Below are positions 51,905 through 60,250 of a DNA stretch of 64,000 nt, in pieces; position 1 is the stretch's first letter; each line of letters starts with the position of its first letter. A program made the position numbers and the translations under genes. The notes under the pieces were generated by a model. That model saw nothing but the letters and a program-made list of their open reading frames with translations, was not told the origin of the DNA and did not search any database. This DNA is from Desulfobacteraceae bacterium (GTDB lineage Bacteria; Desulfobacterota; Desulfobacteria; Desulfobacterales; Desulfosarcinaceae). The stretch is taken from positions 1 to 64,000 of the forward strand of contig QZKV01000148.1 in the NCBI GenBank assembly GCA_003599575.1, written 5' to 3'.

Positions 51905-54900
51905 CTATCCTGCTTTACACACATTAAATAGCGCCGCGGTTTTGGCGATCAACTGCTCATCCGTGAAATGCTTCAGCGCAATGGCCTTGCCCGGGCATTC
52001 GGCCACGCAACAGCCGCACCCCTGACATCCGGCCGCATCGATGACGGCGTGCCCTTCCTGGCCGATGTAAGGCACATGATACGGGCAAGTGCGCACGCAG
52101 GTCAAGCATACAGCGCAACGGTCGGGATCGACGATGGCCGTCACGCCGCCCACCCATATGGTCTCCTTGCTCAAGATGGTCGAGGCGCGCGAGACCGAGG
52201 CCTGGGCCTGGGCGATGGTCTCGTCGATCGATTTGGGATAATGCGCCAAACCGGCCATGAAAATACCCTCGGAAGAAAAATCGACGGGCCGCAGCTTGGC
52301 GTGCGCTTCCACCAGAAATCCTTCGGCGTTGATCGGCACCTTGAACAATTCGTACAGATCCTTGTTCTCATTGGGCAGCACCGCCGTGGCCAGAATCAGC
52401 AGATCGGGGTTCAACTCGATGGGGCGTCCCAAAATGTGGTCCTTGACCGTAACGCTGAGCTGTCCGTTAGCGGATACCTGGGGCGGGGCCTCCAGGTCGA
52501 AGCGGATGAAGATAACGCCCTTTTCGCGGGCTTTGCGGTAGAGGTCTTCGCGGAAACCGTAGGTGCGGATGTCCCGATACAGGATGAAGATGTTCATATC
52601 GGGCTTCTGCTCCTTGAGCGCGATGGCCGATTTGACGCTGTGGGTACAGCAGATGCGGCTGCACGACGGCCGTTGCTCGGTGCGCGAACCGACGCACTGA
52701 ATGAATACGGCCGTCTCGGCCGCGGCGATGCGTGCATCGCCGGCCGTCATGGCCTCATCCATCTCTTTGTGGGTCAGCACGTTGGGGTGCTGGCCGTAGG
52801 CATACTCGCTGGGCTGATACTCTTTGCCGCCGGTGGCCAGGATGGTCACGCCGTGGACGATGGCCATGGTGGTCATTGTATCACCGCCAGTCGCCACAGT
52901 GCTGGTGAAATTGCCCAGAATACCGGCCGTTTCAATGATTTCCGAGTTGAGGAAGGTTTTGATATGGGTATGGTTGCGCACCCGTTCGATCAAGCCTTCG
53001 ACGTAAGGTGACACCTTTTCGCCCTGCCAGGTGGCGCGCAGCCACAAGGCATTGCCGCCCAGCTGCTCCGAACGCTCGACCAGGTAGGTCTGGAAACCCT
53101 GATCGGCCAGACCCAGCGCAGCTTCCATGCCGGCTACGCCGCCGCCGACCACCAGTCCCGCCTGTTTGACGCTCAGGCTGACCTGGTGCAACGGTTCCAC
53201 GTAGGCGGCTTTAGCCACGGCCATGCGCACCAGGTCTTTGGCCTTCTCGGTGGCCTTCTGGGGATTGTTCATGTGCACCCAGGTGTTCTGGTCGCGGATG
53301 TTGGCCATTTCAAACAGGTATTTGTTCAGGCCGGCCTCGCGGATGGTCTCCTGGAACAGCGGTTCGTGGGTGCGCGGGGAGCAGGAGGCCACCACCACGC
53401 GGTTGATGCCCTTTTCCTTGATCACCTCTTTCATTTTGTCCTGGGTGTCCTGCGAACAGGTGAACAGGTTGTCTTCCACATGCACCACGTGCGGCAGGGT
53501 CTTGGCGTACTCGCGCACGGCCGGCACATCGGCCACACCGCCAATGTTGATGCCGCAGTTGCACACGAAAACGCCGATGCGCGGGGCCTGGCCGGCGACA
53601 TCGATTTCGGGCGGCAGCTGCTTGGTGCGGATCAGGGTGCCGCGCGCGGCAGACAGGTTTTTTGCCGCGGCGGCCGAAGCGGCCGAGGCCTCCATGACCG
53701 ATTGCGGGATGTCCTTGGGACCCTGGAAGACGCCGCACACATAGATACCTTCGCGGTTGGTGGCCACGGGGGCCAGATCGCTGGTCTGAGCGAACTTGTG
53801 GCTGTTGAGGGCCACGCCCATGGTATTGGCCAGCCGGACAGCGGCGTCATTGGGGGCGAGGCCCACCGAGAGCACCACCATGTCGAAGATCTCCTCGACC
53901 AGCTCGCCATCCTCATTGACATAACGCAGGCGCAGGTTGTCGTCCGCGATCGGGTCGATGGTGTGCACGCGCGAGCGCACAAAACGCACGCCCTTTTCCT
54001 TCTGGCAGCGCATGTAGTAGCGTTCGAAATCCTTGCCGTAGGTACGCATGTCCATGAAGAACACGGCCGTATCCAGGCCCTTGCTGCTGTGCTCCTTGGC
54101 GATGACCGTCTGCTTGGCCGCATACATGCAGCATACCGCCGAGCAGTAGCTGTGATCGCACTTGTTGATGTCGCGCGAGCCGATGCACTGCAGCCAGGCG
54201 ATCTTTTGCGGCTCTTTATGGTCCGACGGCCGGATCAGATGGCCCTGATAGGGACCGGAGGCCGACAGAATGCGTTCGAACTCCAGGGAGGTGACCACGT
54301 TGGGATGGTTGGCGTAGGCGTAGTACTCGTGCTTGCTCGGATCGTAGGGCGTAAAACCGGGCGCCAGGATGATCGAACCCACCTCCACGACCGTGCGCTT
54401 GGGCTGCATGTTGTGGTTTACGGCCTTGGCCAGGCAGGCTTCCACGCACTGGTAGCACTCCGAGCAGATGCCGCATTTCAGGCAGCGTTCGGCCTCGCGC
54501 TTGGCCTCGGCTTCCGCGTAGCCGAAAGAGACCTCCATGAAGTTGCACTCGCGCGCCGCTGGATCGAGGCAGCGCACCGTCACGCGCTCTTTTTTGGCTT
54601 CGCGGGCGGTCTCCGGTTGGACATAGTCCCAGCTCTTCTCGCGGCCTTCCTTCAGATCCAGGCCGTTGACGAAGCGGTGAATGCTCTCGGCGGCCTCCTT
54701 GCCGCAGGCCACCGCGTCAACCACTGATTTGGGGCCGTAAAACGCATCCCCGCCGGCAAAGACCCACTCTAGGGGTGTCTGCAAGGTCAACGGATCGGCC
54801 TGCAAGCCGCCAGGCCGCGAAATGGCGATGTTCTGCTCCTTGAGGCCGGTCAGATCGGTGCTCTGGCCGATGGCGATGATCACCGTATCGCCGAAGTATG

Positions 54901-56365
54901 GTTGGCAGGCGTTTTCGTCGTATTGAGGATTGAAGCGGCGGTTTTCGTCAAAAACGGCCGTGCAGGTTTTGAACTCGAGGCCCGCTACCTTTTTATTCTT
55001 GTCGATGAAAAAGGCCTTGGGACCGAAGCTGTTGACGATTTTGATGTCGCCTTCCAGGGCTTCGCGGATCTCATGCTCCCAGGCCGGCATCTCTTCGCGC
55101 TTTTCCAGGCACACCAGCGTGACGTTCTTGGCCCCTTTGCGCTTGGCGGTCAGGGCCACGTCGATGGCCACGTTGCCGCCGCCTACGACGATGACATCAT
55201 CGCCAAGCTTGACTTCCTTGCCCATGGCCGCGTCGCGCAGGAATTCCACACCCTGCAGCACGCCCTCGGCATCTTCGTTTTCCACGCCCAGCCGGCGTCC
55301 GCCATGCAGGCCGATGGCCATGAAACAAGCGGCAAAACCGTCCTTTTTAAGGCTGTCCAGGGTGATGTCCTTGCCGAAGGTCACGCCGCAGCGTATCTCC
55401 ACGCCCATCTGGCGAATCGTATCGATCTCGGCCGCCAGGATGTCACGCGGCAGGCGGTACTCGGGAATGCCAACGCGCATCATGCCGCCGGGCTCGGGCA
55501 GTTTTTCGAAAATGGTGACCGAATATCCTTTAAGGGCCAAAGAGTAGGCCGCCGTCAACCCGGCCGGACCGGAGCCGATCACGGCGATCTTTTCGGCGCG
55601 CTTTTCGGCTTCGATTTTGGGCACGTAGGCTTCACCGCTCTGCCGTTCGTAGTCGGCCAGAAAACGATGCAGCTCGCGGATGGCCAGCGGCTGGTCCACG
55701 TCGTTGCGCGTGCACTTGCCTTCGCAGGGATGATGGCATACGCGGCCGCATACGCCTGGGAAGGGATGGTCCTGCTTGAACAGCTTCAGGGCTTCCTTGT
55801 AGCGGCCGTCGTTGATCAGGGCGATGTAGCCCTGGATGCTCACGTGCGCCGGACAGGTGGCTTTGCAGGGGGCCGTGCCGCGTTTTTCGATGGCGTAGGC
55901 GCTGGGCATGCCTTGGGGATAAAGCTTGAAAGCGGCCTTGCGTGTGCGCAGGCCTTCGTCGAAGTTGTTGGGCACTTCGATGGGACAGGCCTTGGCACAC
56001 TCGCCGCAGGCCGTACACTTATCCAGCTCCACATAGCGCGGCCGCTGCAGCAGAGTGACTTTGAAGTTGCCGGCCTCGCCCTCTACCTTTTCCACTTCGG
56101 TGGTGGTGAACAGATCGATGTTCAGATGGCGGCCCGCCTCCACCAGTTTGGGCGATATCACGCACATGGAGCAGTCGTTGGTCGGAAAAGTTTTGTCCAG
56201 TTGGGCCATGACGCCGCCGATGGCGGTTTTGCCTTCCACCATCTTGACCAGGTATCCCGAATCGGCCAGATCCAGGGAGGCTTGAATGCCGGCGATGCCG
56301 CCGCCCACCACCATGACGGAGCCTACTACACTTTTTTTCGTGTCGGTCGTTTTCTCAGATTGCAT
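51905..56365 (-). CDS. HdrL: double HdrA flavoprotein with inserted NAD(P)H-dependent GltD-like module
   Basis: A 1486-residue cytoplasmic electron-transfer protein. Layout from ATG 56365: FAD Rossmann VVGGGIAG (about 19-26); CTACGECAKAC cluster (117-127); Fer4_20/GltD-type region CKATCP ... GRVCHHPCEGKC (167-218); GltD-like FAD domain (VIGSGPAGL, about 262) and NAD(P)H domain (VVVGGGNVAIDVAL, about 400) to about 600; more clusters (CLKCGICSECYQC); rest of HdrA copy 1; then a full HdrA copy 2 beginning IGVFVCNCGINIGG, with VVGGGVAGMEAALG; two C-terminal [4Fe-4S] sites (CAVCLTCVRTC, CQGCGCCVAEC). It probably bifurcates or confurcates electrons between NAD(P)H, ferredoxin and MetVF through MvhD. 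The GAGGG before ATG 56365 is better than that of the upstream ATG 56398. Confidence 0.92.
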   Translation of the reverse strand: MQSEKTTDTKKSVVGSVMVVGGGIAGIQASLDLADSGYLVKMVEGKTAIGGVMAQLDKTFPTNDCSMCVISPKLVEAGRHLNIDLFTTTEVEKVEGEAGNFKVTLLQRPRYVELDKCTACGECAKACPIEVPNNFDEGLRTRKAAFKLYPQGMPSAYAIEKRGTAPCKATCPAHVSIQGYIALINDGRYKEALKLFKQDHPFPGVCGRVCHHPCEGKCTRNDVDQPLAIRELHRFLADYERQSGEAYVPKIEAEKRAEKIAVIGSGPAGLTAAYSLALKGYSVTIFEKLPEPGGMMRVGIPEYRLPRDILAAEIDTIRQMGVEIRCGVTFGKDITLDSLKKDGFAACFMAIGLHGGRRLGVENEDAEGVLQGVEFLRDAAMGKEVKLGDDVIVVGGGNVAIDVALTAKRKGAKNVTLVCLEKREEMPAWEHEIREALEGDIKIVNSFGPKAFFIDKNKKVAGLEFKTCTAVFDENRRFNPQYDENACQPYFGDTVIIAIGQSTDLTGLKEQNIAISRPGGLQADPLTLQTPLEWVFAGGDAFYGPKSVVDAVACGKEAAESIHRFVNGLDLKEGREKSWDYVQPETAREAKKERVTVRCLDPAARECNFMEVSFGYAEAEAKREAERCLKCGICSECYQCVEACLAKAVNHNMQPKRTVVEVGSIILAPGFTPYDPSKHEYYAYANHPNVVTSLEFERILSASGPYQGHLIRPSDHKEPQKIAWLQCIGSRDINKCDHSYCSAVCCMYAAKQTVIAKEHSSKGLDTAVFFMDMRTYGKDFERYYMRCQKEKGVRFVRSRVHTIDPIADDNLRLRYVNEDGELVEEIFDMVVLSVGLAPNDAAVRLANTMGVALNSHKFAQTSDLAPVATNREGIYVCGVFQGPKDIPQSVMEASAASAAAAKNLSAARGTLIRTKQLPPEIDVAGQAPRIGVFVCNCGINIGGVADVPAVREYAKTLPHVVHVEDNLFTCSQDTQDKMKEVIKEKGINRVVVASCSPRTHEPLFQETIREAGLNKYLFEMANIRDQNTWVHMNNPQKATEKAKDLVRMAVAKAAYVEPLHQVSLSVKQAGLVVGGGVAGMEAALGLADQGFQTYLVERSEQLGGNALWLRATWQGEKVSPYVEGLIERVRNHTHIKTFLNSEIIETAGILGNFTSTVATGGDTMTTMAIVHGVTILATGGKEYQPSEYAYGQHPNVLTHKEMDEAMTAGDARIAAAETAVFIQCVGSRTEQRPSCSRICCTHSVKSAIALKEQKPDMNIFILYRDIRTYGFREDLYRKAREKGVIFIRFDLEAPPQVSANGQLSVTVKDHILGRPIELNPDLLILATAVLPNENKDLYELFKVPINAEGFLVEAHAKLRPVDFSSEGIFMAGLAHYPKSIDETIAQAQASVSRASTILSKETIWVGGVTAIVDPDRCAVCLTCVRTCPYHVPYIGQEGHAVIDAAGCQGCGCCVAECPGKAIALKHFTDEQLIAKTAALFNVCKAG

Positions 56366-56506
56366 CGATTCCCTCTGTTCAAAAAAGTTAAAATTCATTG
56401 CCTAACGTCAGCTTGGCGCGACGCAAGTTCCGGTTGAGGAGGTGGCCGGGCTCGGGGGGGAAAACCCGACACACAGGAACAAAGTACTGTGAGCAACCAA
56501 TACTTG

Positions 56507-56522
56507 AGCAACAGGTATGCCA
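56507..56522 (-). promoter_or_regulatory. Sigma-54 promoter of the hdrL-mvhD-metV-metF operon
   Basis: TGGCAT-ACCTG-TTGCT on the minus strand matches the consensus TGGCAC-N5-TTGCW with one change. The invariant GG and GC are correctly 10 nt apart. The expected transcription start is about 130 nt before the hdrL ATG. Confidence 0.78.
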
Positions 56523-56612
56523 AATTGGAAGAATTTGCGAGCAAAACTAAAATGGCTTTAATTACATTCAGTTGTTTGTGTTGGAGGGCCGCCCCGGGAA
56601 TTTTCTTTAGGC

Positions 56613-56627
56613 TGGAACAATGTTCCA
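56613..56627. promoter_or_regulatory. Dyad TGGAACAATGTTCCA, candidate enhancer site
   Basis: A perfect 6-bp inverted repeat with a 3-nt centre, about 115 bp upstream of the predicted start site of hdrL. The half-site TGTTCCA recurs at about 56678-56684. The NtrC-type regulator encoded divergently is the natural candidate binder. Confidence 0.5.
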
Positions 56628-56698
56628 AAATGGGATATATACACAGGAACCATAATCATATTAGGATGATAAAGCCATGTTCCAATTTGGCACAGATG

Positions 56699-56711
56699 GG
56701 TGTTAAACACC
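56699..56711. promoter_or_regulatory. Dyad GGTGTTAAACACC
   Basis: A 6-bp inverted repeat around one base, 92 bp before the regulator start. It could be a second regulator site or an autoregulatory operator. Confidence 0.35.
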
Positions 56712-56802
56712 AAAATGGCATACCGGGGCGTGCGGAACGGCAAAAAGCCGCGCCGCGGGTCCGGAACCATAACGGGCGCAAGCGCAAAAAGGCAAACGGA
56801 CG

Positions 56803-58179
56803 ATGAGCAACCGTATTATTCTGATTGATGACGATCGCGACTATCTGGCATTGCTGGCCGGCAAGTTACGCGATCTGGGTTATCACAACCTGCACCTGGC
56901 CGACGACCCCCTGGAGGCCGCGAGGGCTTTTGAGAGAGGGGACCCGTTCGACCTTGCCCTGATCGACATGACCATGCCCGAGATGAATGGCCTGGCCTTG
57001 CTGAATCACATTAAAAACACCAGTCCGGGCACGGAGTGCATCATGGTCACGGCCATCAACGAAGCCCGCACGGCGGTTGATTGCCTGCGCAGGGGGGCCT
57101 ACGATTATCTGGTCAAGCCGGTGGCCAAGGATGTGCTGGCCCTGATCTTGCCAAGGGCTCTGGAGCGCAAGCGCCTTCTGGATATCCTGGATCTTGAAAA
57201 GGGTCAGACGCATACCGATTTGGCCAACCCGGCGCCTTTCCAGCCCATTGTCACCCAATCTCTGTCCATGCGCCGCATTCTCAGAGAGGCCGAGCTGCAT
57301 GCGGCCAGCAACGTGCCCATCCTGATCACCGGTGAAAGCGGCACGGGCAAGGAGCTGCTGGCCTGGGCCGTTCATCAGGCCAGCCCGCGAGCCCAATTTC
57401 CCTTTACGCCGATCAATATGGCCTCTGTTTCGGCCAACCTCTTCGAGGCGGAATTTTTCGGCCATACCCGTGGGGCGTTCACCGGGGCGGCCGCCTCACG
57501 CACGGGATTTCTGGAGCATACCCACAAGGGCACCCTGTTTCTGGACGAAATCGGCGATTTGCCCTTGGAGTTGCAGGGCAAATTGCTGCGGGTCCTTCAG
57601 GAGGGCGAGTTTTCACGGGTCGGCAGCAGCGGCCGGATCAAGGTGGACCTGCGTTTCATCGCCGCAACCAACGAAGATCTGGACCGCATGATTGCCCGCA
57701 AAGCGTTTCGCAAGGACCTGTTTTACCGCATACGCGGCGGATGGCTTCATTTGCCGCCGCTGCGCGAACGCCGTGAGGATATCCCTTTGCTGGCCGATAT
57801 GTTCTTGGGCAAGTATGCTGAGTACCGGGGCGGCAGCCGGCGGCTATCCCCGTCCGCATTGGATCTTCTGGCCGGCTATGCCTGGCCGGGAAACGTACGC
57901 GAACTCAAATCGATCATCCAATCGGCCGTCAACCTGGCGCAGGGCAAAACCATCGACGCACATCATCTGCCCGAACACCTGCGCGCGCAGGGAAAAAGCA
58001 GGCTGACCGCTTTGTCCGCATCAGAACAAAAAACCATCCGGCCGCTGGGTGAGGTTGAAAAAGAATATATTCTGAGGGCATACAATGGGTTGGAACGCAA
58101 TAAGGTTCGAACGGCAAAAGCCTTGGATATCGGGCTGAACACCTTGCGGCGCAAATTGGCGTCTTACGGGATCGAGTAA
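56803..58179 (+). CDS. NtrC-family sigma-54-dependent response regulator
   Basis: A 458-residue activator. Receiver (about 1-120): IDDDRDYLALL, phospho-Asp in LALIDMTMPEMNG (about 55), Lys in YLVKPV. AAA+ domain (about 145-385): Walker A GESGTGKE, the sigma-54-contacting GAFTGA loop intact, Walker B GTLFLDEIGDLP, sensor II region WPGNVREL. C-terminal Fis-type HTH: RTAKALDIGLNTLRRKLASYG. Its cognate kinase is not adjacent; the hybrid kinase at 45.8-48.9 kb is one candidate. The divergent hdrL operon has a sigma-54 promoter, so it is the likely target. Confidence 0.94.
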   Translation: MSNRIILIDDDRDYLALLAGKLRDLGYHNLHLADDPLEAARAFERGDPFDLALIDMTMPEMNGLALLNHIKNTSPGTECIMVTAINEARTAVDCLRRGAYDYLVKPVAKDVLALILPRALERKRLLDILDLEKGQTHTDLANPAPFQPIVTQSLSMRRILREAELHAASNVPILITGESGTGKELLAWAVHQASPRAQFPFTPINMASVSANLFEAEFFGHTRGAFTGAAASRTGFLEHTHKGTLFLDEIGDLPLELQGKLLRVLQEGEFSRVGSSGRIKVDLRFIAATNEDLDRMIARKAFRKDLFYRIRGGWLHLPPLRERREDIPLLADMFLGKYAEYRGGSRRLSPSALDLLAGYAWPGNVRELKSIIQSAVNLAQGKTIDAHHLPEHLRAQGKSRLTALSASEQKTIRPLGEVEKEYILRAYNGLERNKVRTAKALDIGLNTLRRKLASYGIE

Positions 58180-58207
58180 CTTTGTTGCCCGTTGGTCGGA
58201 TCCTGCA

Positions 58208-58660
58208 TCAGCTCATTTGAAAGGCGCTGCGGTCCGCTTGGAGTACCTGTAAATGAATCACGGCGATCCGTGTTTCACCCAGGCTGGCGGTCGCAATGAT
58301 TTCCTTGTATTGTTGCACCAGCAAAAAGTTTTCCGTGCGCGTGGTGATGCAGGCCGCCGGGGCGATTCGATTGATGAAAAACTGAGCTTTTTTGATTCCC
58401 ACGATCCAGCCTTTGGCTGCATCTCTTTGGGCGGCCGGTTTTTGCAGTTCATTCCATCCGAAACAGACACCGGCGGTTTGGGCCGCGAGCTCGATCAGCA
58501 GCAAGGGACTCGCGCCATCATGTGTCGTCAGCGGCCAATTCTCTTTTACAGTTGCTTGAGTCACCGCATGATCCTGATCGATTGAGAGGATGGTATCGAT
58601 CAAACGCATATTTTGGCGATGGGGTATCAGATCTTCTATCGGTCCTATTCGGTCGTCCAT
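58208..58660 (-). CDS. FabZ/ApeP-like hotdog dehydratase
   Basis: A 150-residue hotdog-fold protein with IEDLIPHRQNMRLIDTI (residues 7-23; the His of the FabZ-type IPHR motif) and SPLLLIELAAQTAGVCFGW (about 50-69; Glu of the catalytic helix). Such enzymes dehydrate 3-hydroxyacyl-ACP, and short versions of this type occur in aryl-polyene clusters. ATG 58660 has GGGGAG at six bases. It is separated from the KS/CLF/ACP genes by two plus-strand genes, but belongs functionally with them. Confidence 0.75.
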   Translation of the reverse strand: MDDRIGPIEDLIPHRQNMRLIDTILSIDQDHAVTQATVKENWPLTTHDGASPLLLIELAAQTAGVCFGWNELQKPAAQRDAAKGWIVGIKKAQFFINRIAPAACITTRTENFLLVQQYKEIIATASLGETRIAVIHLQVLQADRSAFQMS

Positions 58661-58833
58661 CAGGTACTCCCCGGAGCAGTTCGGTCCGTGCTGCACTTGG
58701 GCTGGGGCTAAGCCCTGTTTTTGGTTGAAACCCATGGAAATACAAGCTATTGGATATTGTTATAGGGCAATTACGGCGGACTGTAAAGATCCAAAGCGGC
58801 CGCCCATCGCAGCCCGGTTATTTGAGGTGATGC

Positions 58834-59259
58834 ATGAAAATTAAAGAGGTCCCGCAGGACGACAATAAAACGTTTAAGGGATATGGAAACAAGGCGGTAT
58901 ATGCCTTGGATGAAAATGGGCGTTACACCAAAATCGCCACCAGCGGCTGGGAAGTCGAAGAGGTGGTGTTAAGAGATGTGCTGGCCGATTTTGAAGCATT
59001 GGCGGCAGAGGCCAAAAAACGCGTACGCGAGGGGAAAAGCTCGCCCCTCGAATATTTTATTTACAAGCGCCTGATGGATGTGTCCGGTCTGGCGCAAGCC
59101 ATGGGCATCGCCAAATGGAGGGTCAAACGCCATCTGAAACCCAAATTTTTTAACAAGCTCAATGACAAACTGCTCCAGCGCTATGCCGAGCTGTTGCGTA
59201 TCGATATCACCGTGTTAAAGAACTTCAAGGAGAACCCCAGCATTGACCCTAATTTCTGA
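58834..59259 (+). CDS. HTH-like protein, partner of the BtrH-type gene
   Basis: A 141-residue protein of unknown function. The N-terminal half (GNKAVYALDENGRYTKIATSGWEVEEVVLRDVL) looks beta-rich; the C-terminal half has a helix-turn-helix-like pattern (DVSGLAQAMGIAKWRVKRHLKPKFFNKL) followed by LLQRYAELLRID. The last 17 nt overlap the next gene, so the two are translationally linked. A DNA-binding role is possible, but the HTH may instead be structural. No signal peptide is present. Confidence 0.7.
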   Translation: MKIKEVPQDDNKTFKGYGNKAVYALDENGRYTKIATSGWEVEEVVLRDVLADFEALAAEAKKRVREGKSSPLEYFIYKRLMDVSGLAQAMGIAKWRVKRHLKPKFFNKLNDKLLQRYAELLRIDITVLKNFKENPSIDPNF

Positions 59260-60241
59260 ATTCCGGCACCAGCACTTCGCCCATTGCGAAAGCGGGGTGA
59301 TGTCATCCCTGTTGAAACACAAGGGCGTAGAACTTTCCGAACCAATGGTTTTCGGGCTTTCCAGCGCCTTGTGCTTTGCCTATCTGCCCTTTGTCAAGTT
59401 CGGCAACATGCCCCTGGTCTCCTACCGCATGTTCCCCGGTCACATTGTCAAAAAGTTTCCCAAACGCTTAGGCATGACCTATTTTCGCAAGACGTACCGC
59501 AACCCGGATCAGGCCATGGCCGAGCTGGATGACTATTTGGCCAAGGGACAGCTCGTGGGACTTCAGACATCAGCCTATTACACGACTTATTTTCCGCCCG
59601 AAATGCGCTTTCACTTCAATGCCCACAACATTATTGCCATCGGTAAGGAGGGTGATGAGTATCTGGTCAGCGATCCGGTGTTTGATCACATTGAACGCAT
59701 CAAGGCCGCCGATCTGAAACTGGCCCGCTTCGCCAAAGGTCTAAGCGCCCCCAAGGGGCTTGCCCATTACCCGCTTGCGCCTCCTGCCGGTCTGGATCTG
59801 GAAAAGCTGATCAAACGATCCATCAAGAAAACGGCCAACATGATGCTGCATGCCCCGCTGCCTTGGATCGGCATCAAAGGCATTCATTGTCTGGCCCGGA
59901 AGGTATTAAAACTTTCCAAGGCGGCCGATTCGCGCTACATGCGGCTGTTTTTGGGCAATGTTGTGCGCATGCAGGAAGAAATCGGCACCGGGGGCGGCGG
60001 ATTCCGTTTCATGTACGCCTCCTTTTTACAAGAAGCGTATACTGTTGCCGGATGGCCGCTGCTGCAGGAGGCTTCTGAGCGCATGACCGCGGCCGGGGAT
60101 GAGTGGCGGGGTTTTGCGCTGGAGTGCGCAAAAGTGGTCAAAAGAAAAGCCGACGCACGCGCACCGGACCACATTGCCGGACTTCTGCGGAGCTGCGCAG
60201 AATCCGAGCGTCAGATTTACATGCTGCTCAGACGGGTGTGA
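59243..60241 (+). CDS. BtrH-like acyltransferase-type protein
   Basis: A 332-residue protein whose N-terminal half matches the BtrH_N domain: FRHQHFAHCESGVMSSLLKHKGVELSEPMVFGLSSALCFAYLP, with Cys15 as the presumed nucleophile, and FHFNAHNIIAIGKEGDEYLVSDPVF near 128 supplying the His-containing strand. The C-terminal half (about 200-332) is helical. In butirosin biosynthesis BtrH transfers an acyl group from an ACP to the aminoglycoside, so here it may unload a product from the ACP at 62.3 kb. The start is a TTG with AAGGAG 10 bases upstream; no ATG would keep the Cys motif. Confidence 0.8.
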   Translation: MTLISEFRHQHFAHCESGVMSSLLKHKGVELSEPMVFGLSSALCFAYLPFVKFGNMPLVSYRMFPGHIVKKFPKRLGMTYFRKTYRNPDQAMAELDDYLAKGQLVGLQTSAYYTTYFPPEMRFHFNAHNIIAIGKEGDEYLVSDPVFDHIERIKAADLKLARFAKGLSAPKGLAHYPLAPPAGLDLEKLIKRSIKKTANMMLHAPLPWIGIKGIHCLARKVLKLSKAADSRYMRLFLGNVVRMQEEIGTGGGGFRFMYASFLQEAYTVAGWPLLQEASERMTAAGDEWRGFALECAKVVKRKADARAPDHIAGLLRSCAESERQIYMLLRRV

Positions 60242-60250
60242 AGGCAAAGA

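Larger units (their letters stand above)
56366..56802. other. Divergent control region hdrL / NtrC-type regulator
   Basis: 437 nt with no gene. It holds a sigma-54 promoter for hdrL, three dyads suitable as activator sites, and the start of the regulator gene. The dyads are about 100-200 bp upstream of the promoter, the usual distance for enhancer-binding proteins. Confidence 0.75.

Noticed and set aside
53186-56437. Two long plus-strand frames (over 500 codons each) opposite hdrL
   Set aside because: They are antisense shadows of a GC-rich gene; the translations are His/Gly/Ala-rich without domain features, while hdrL on the other strand is complete.
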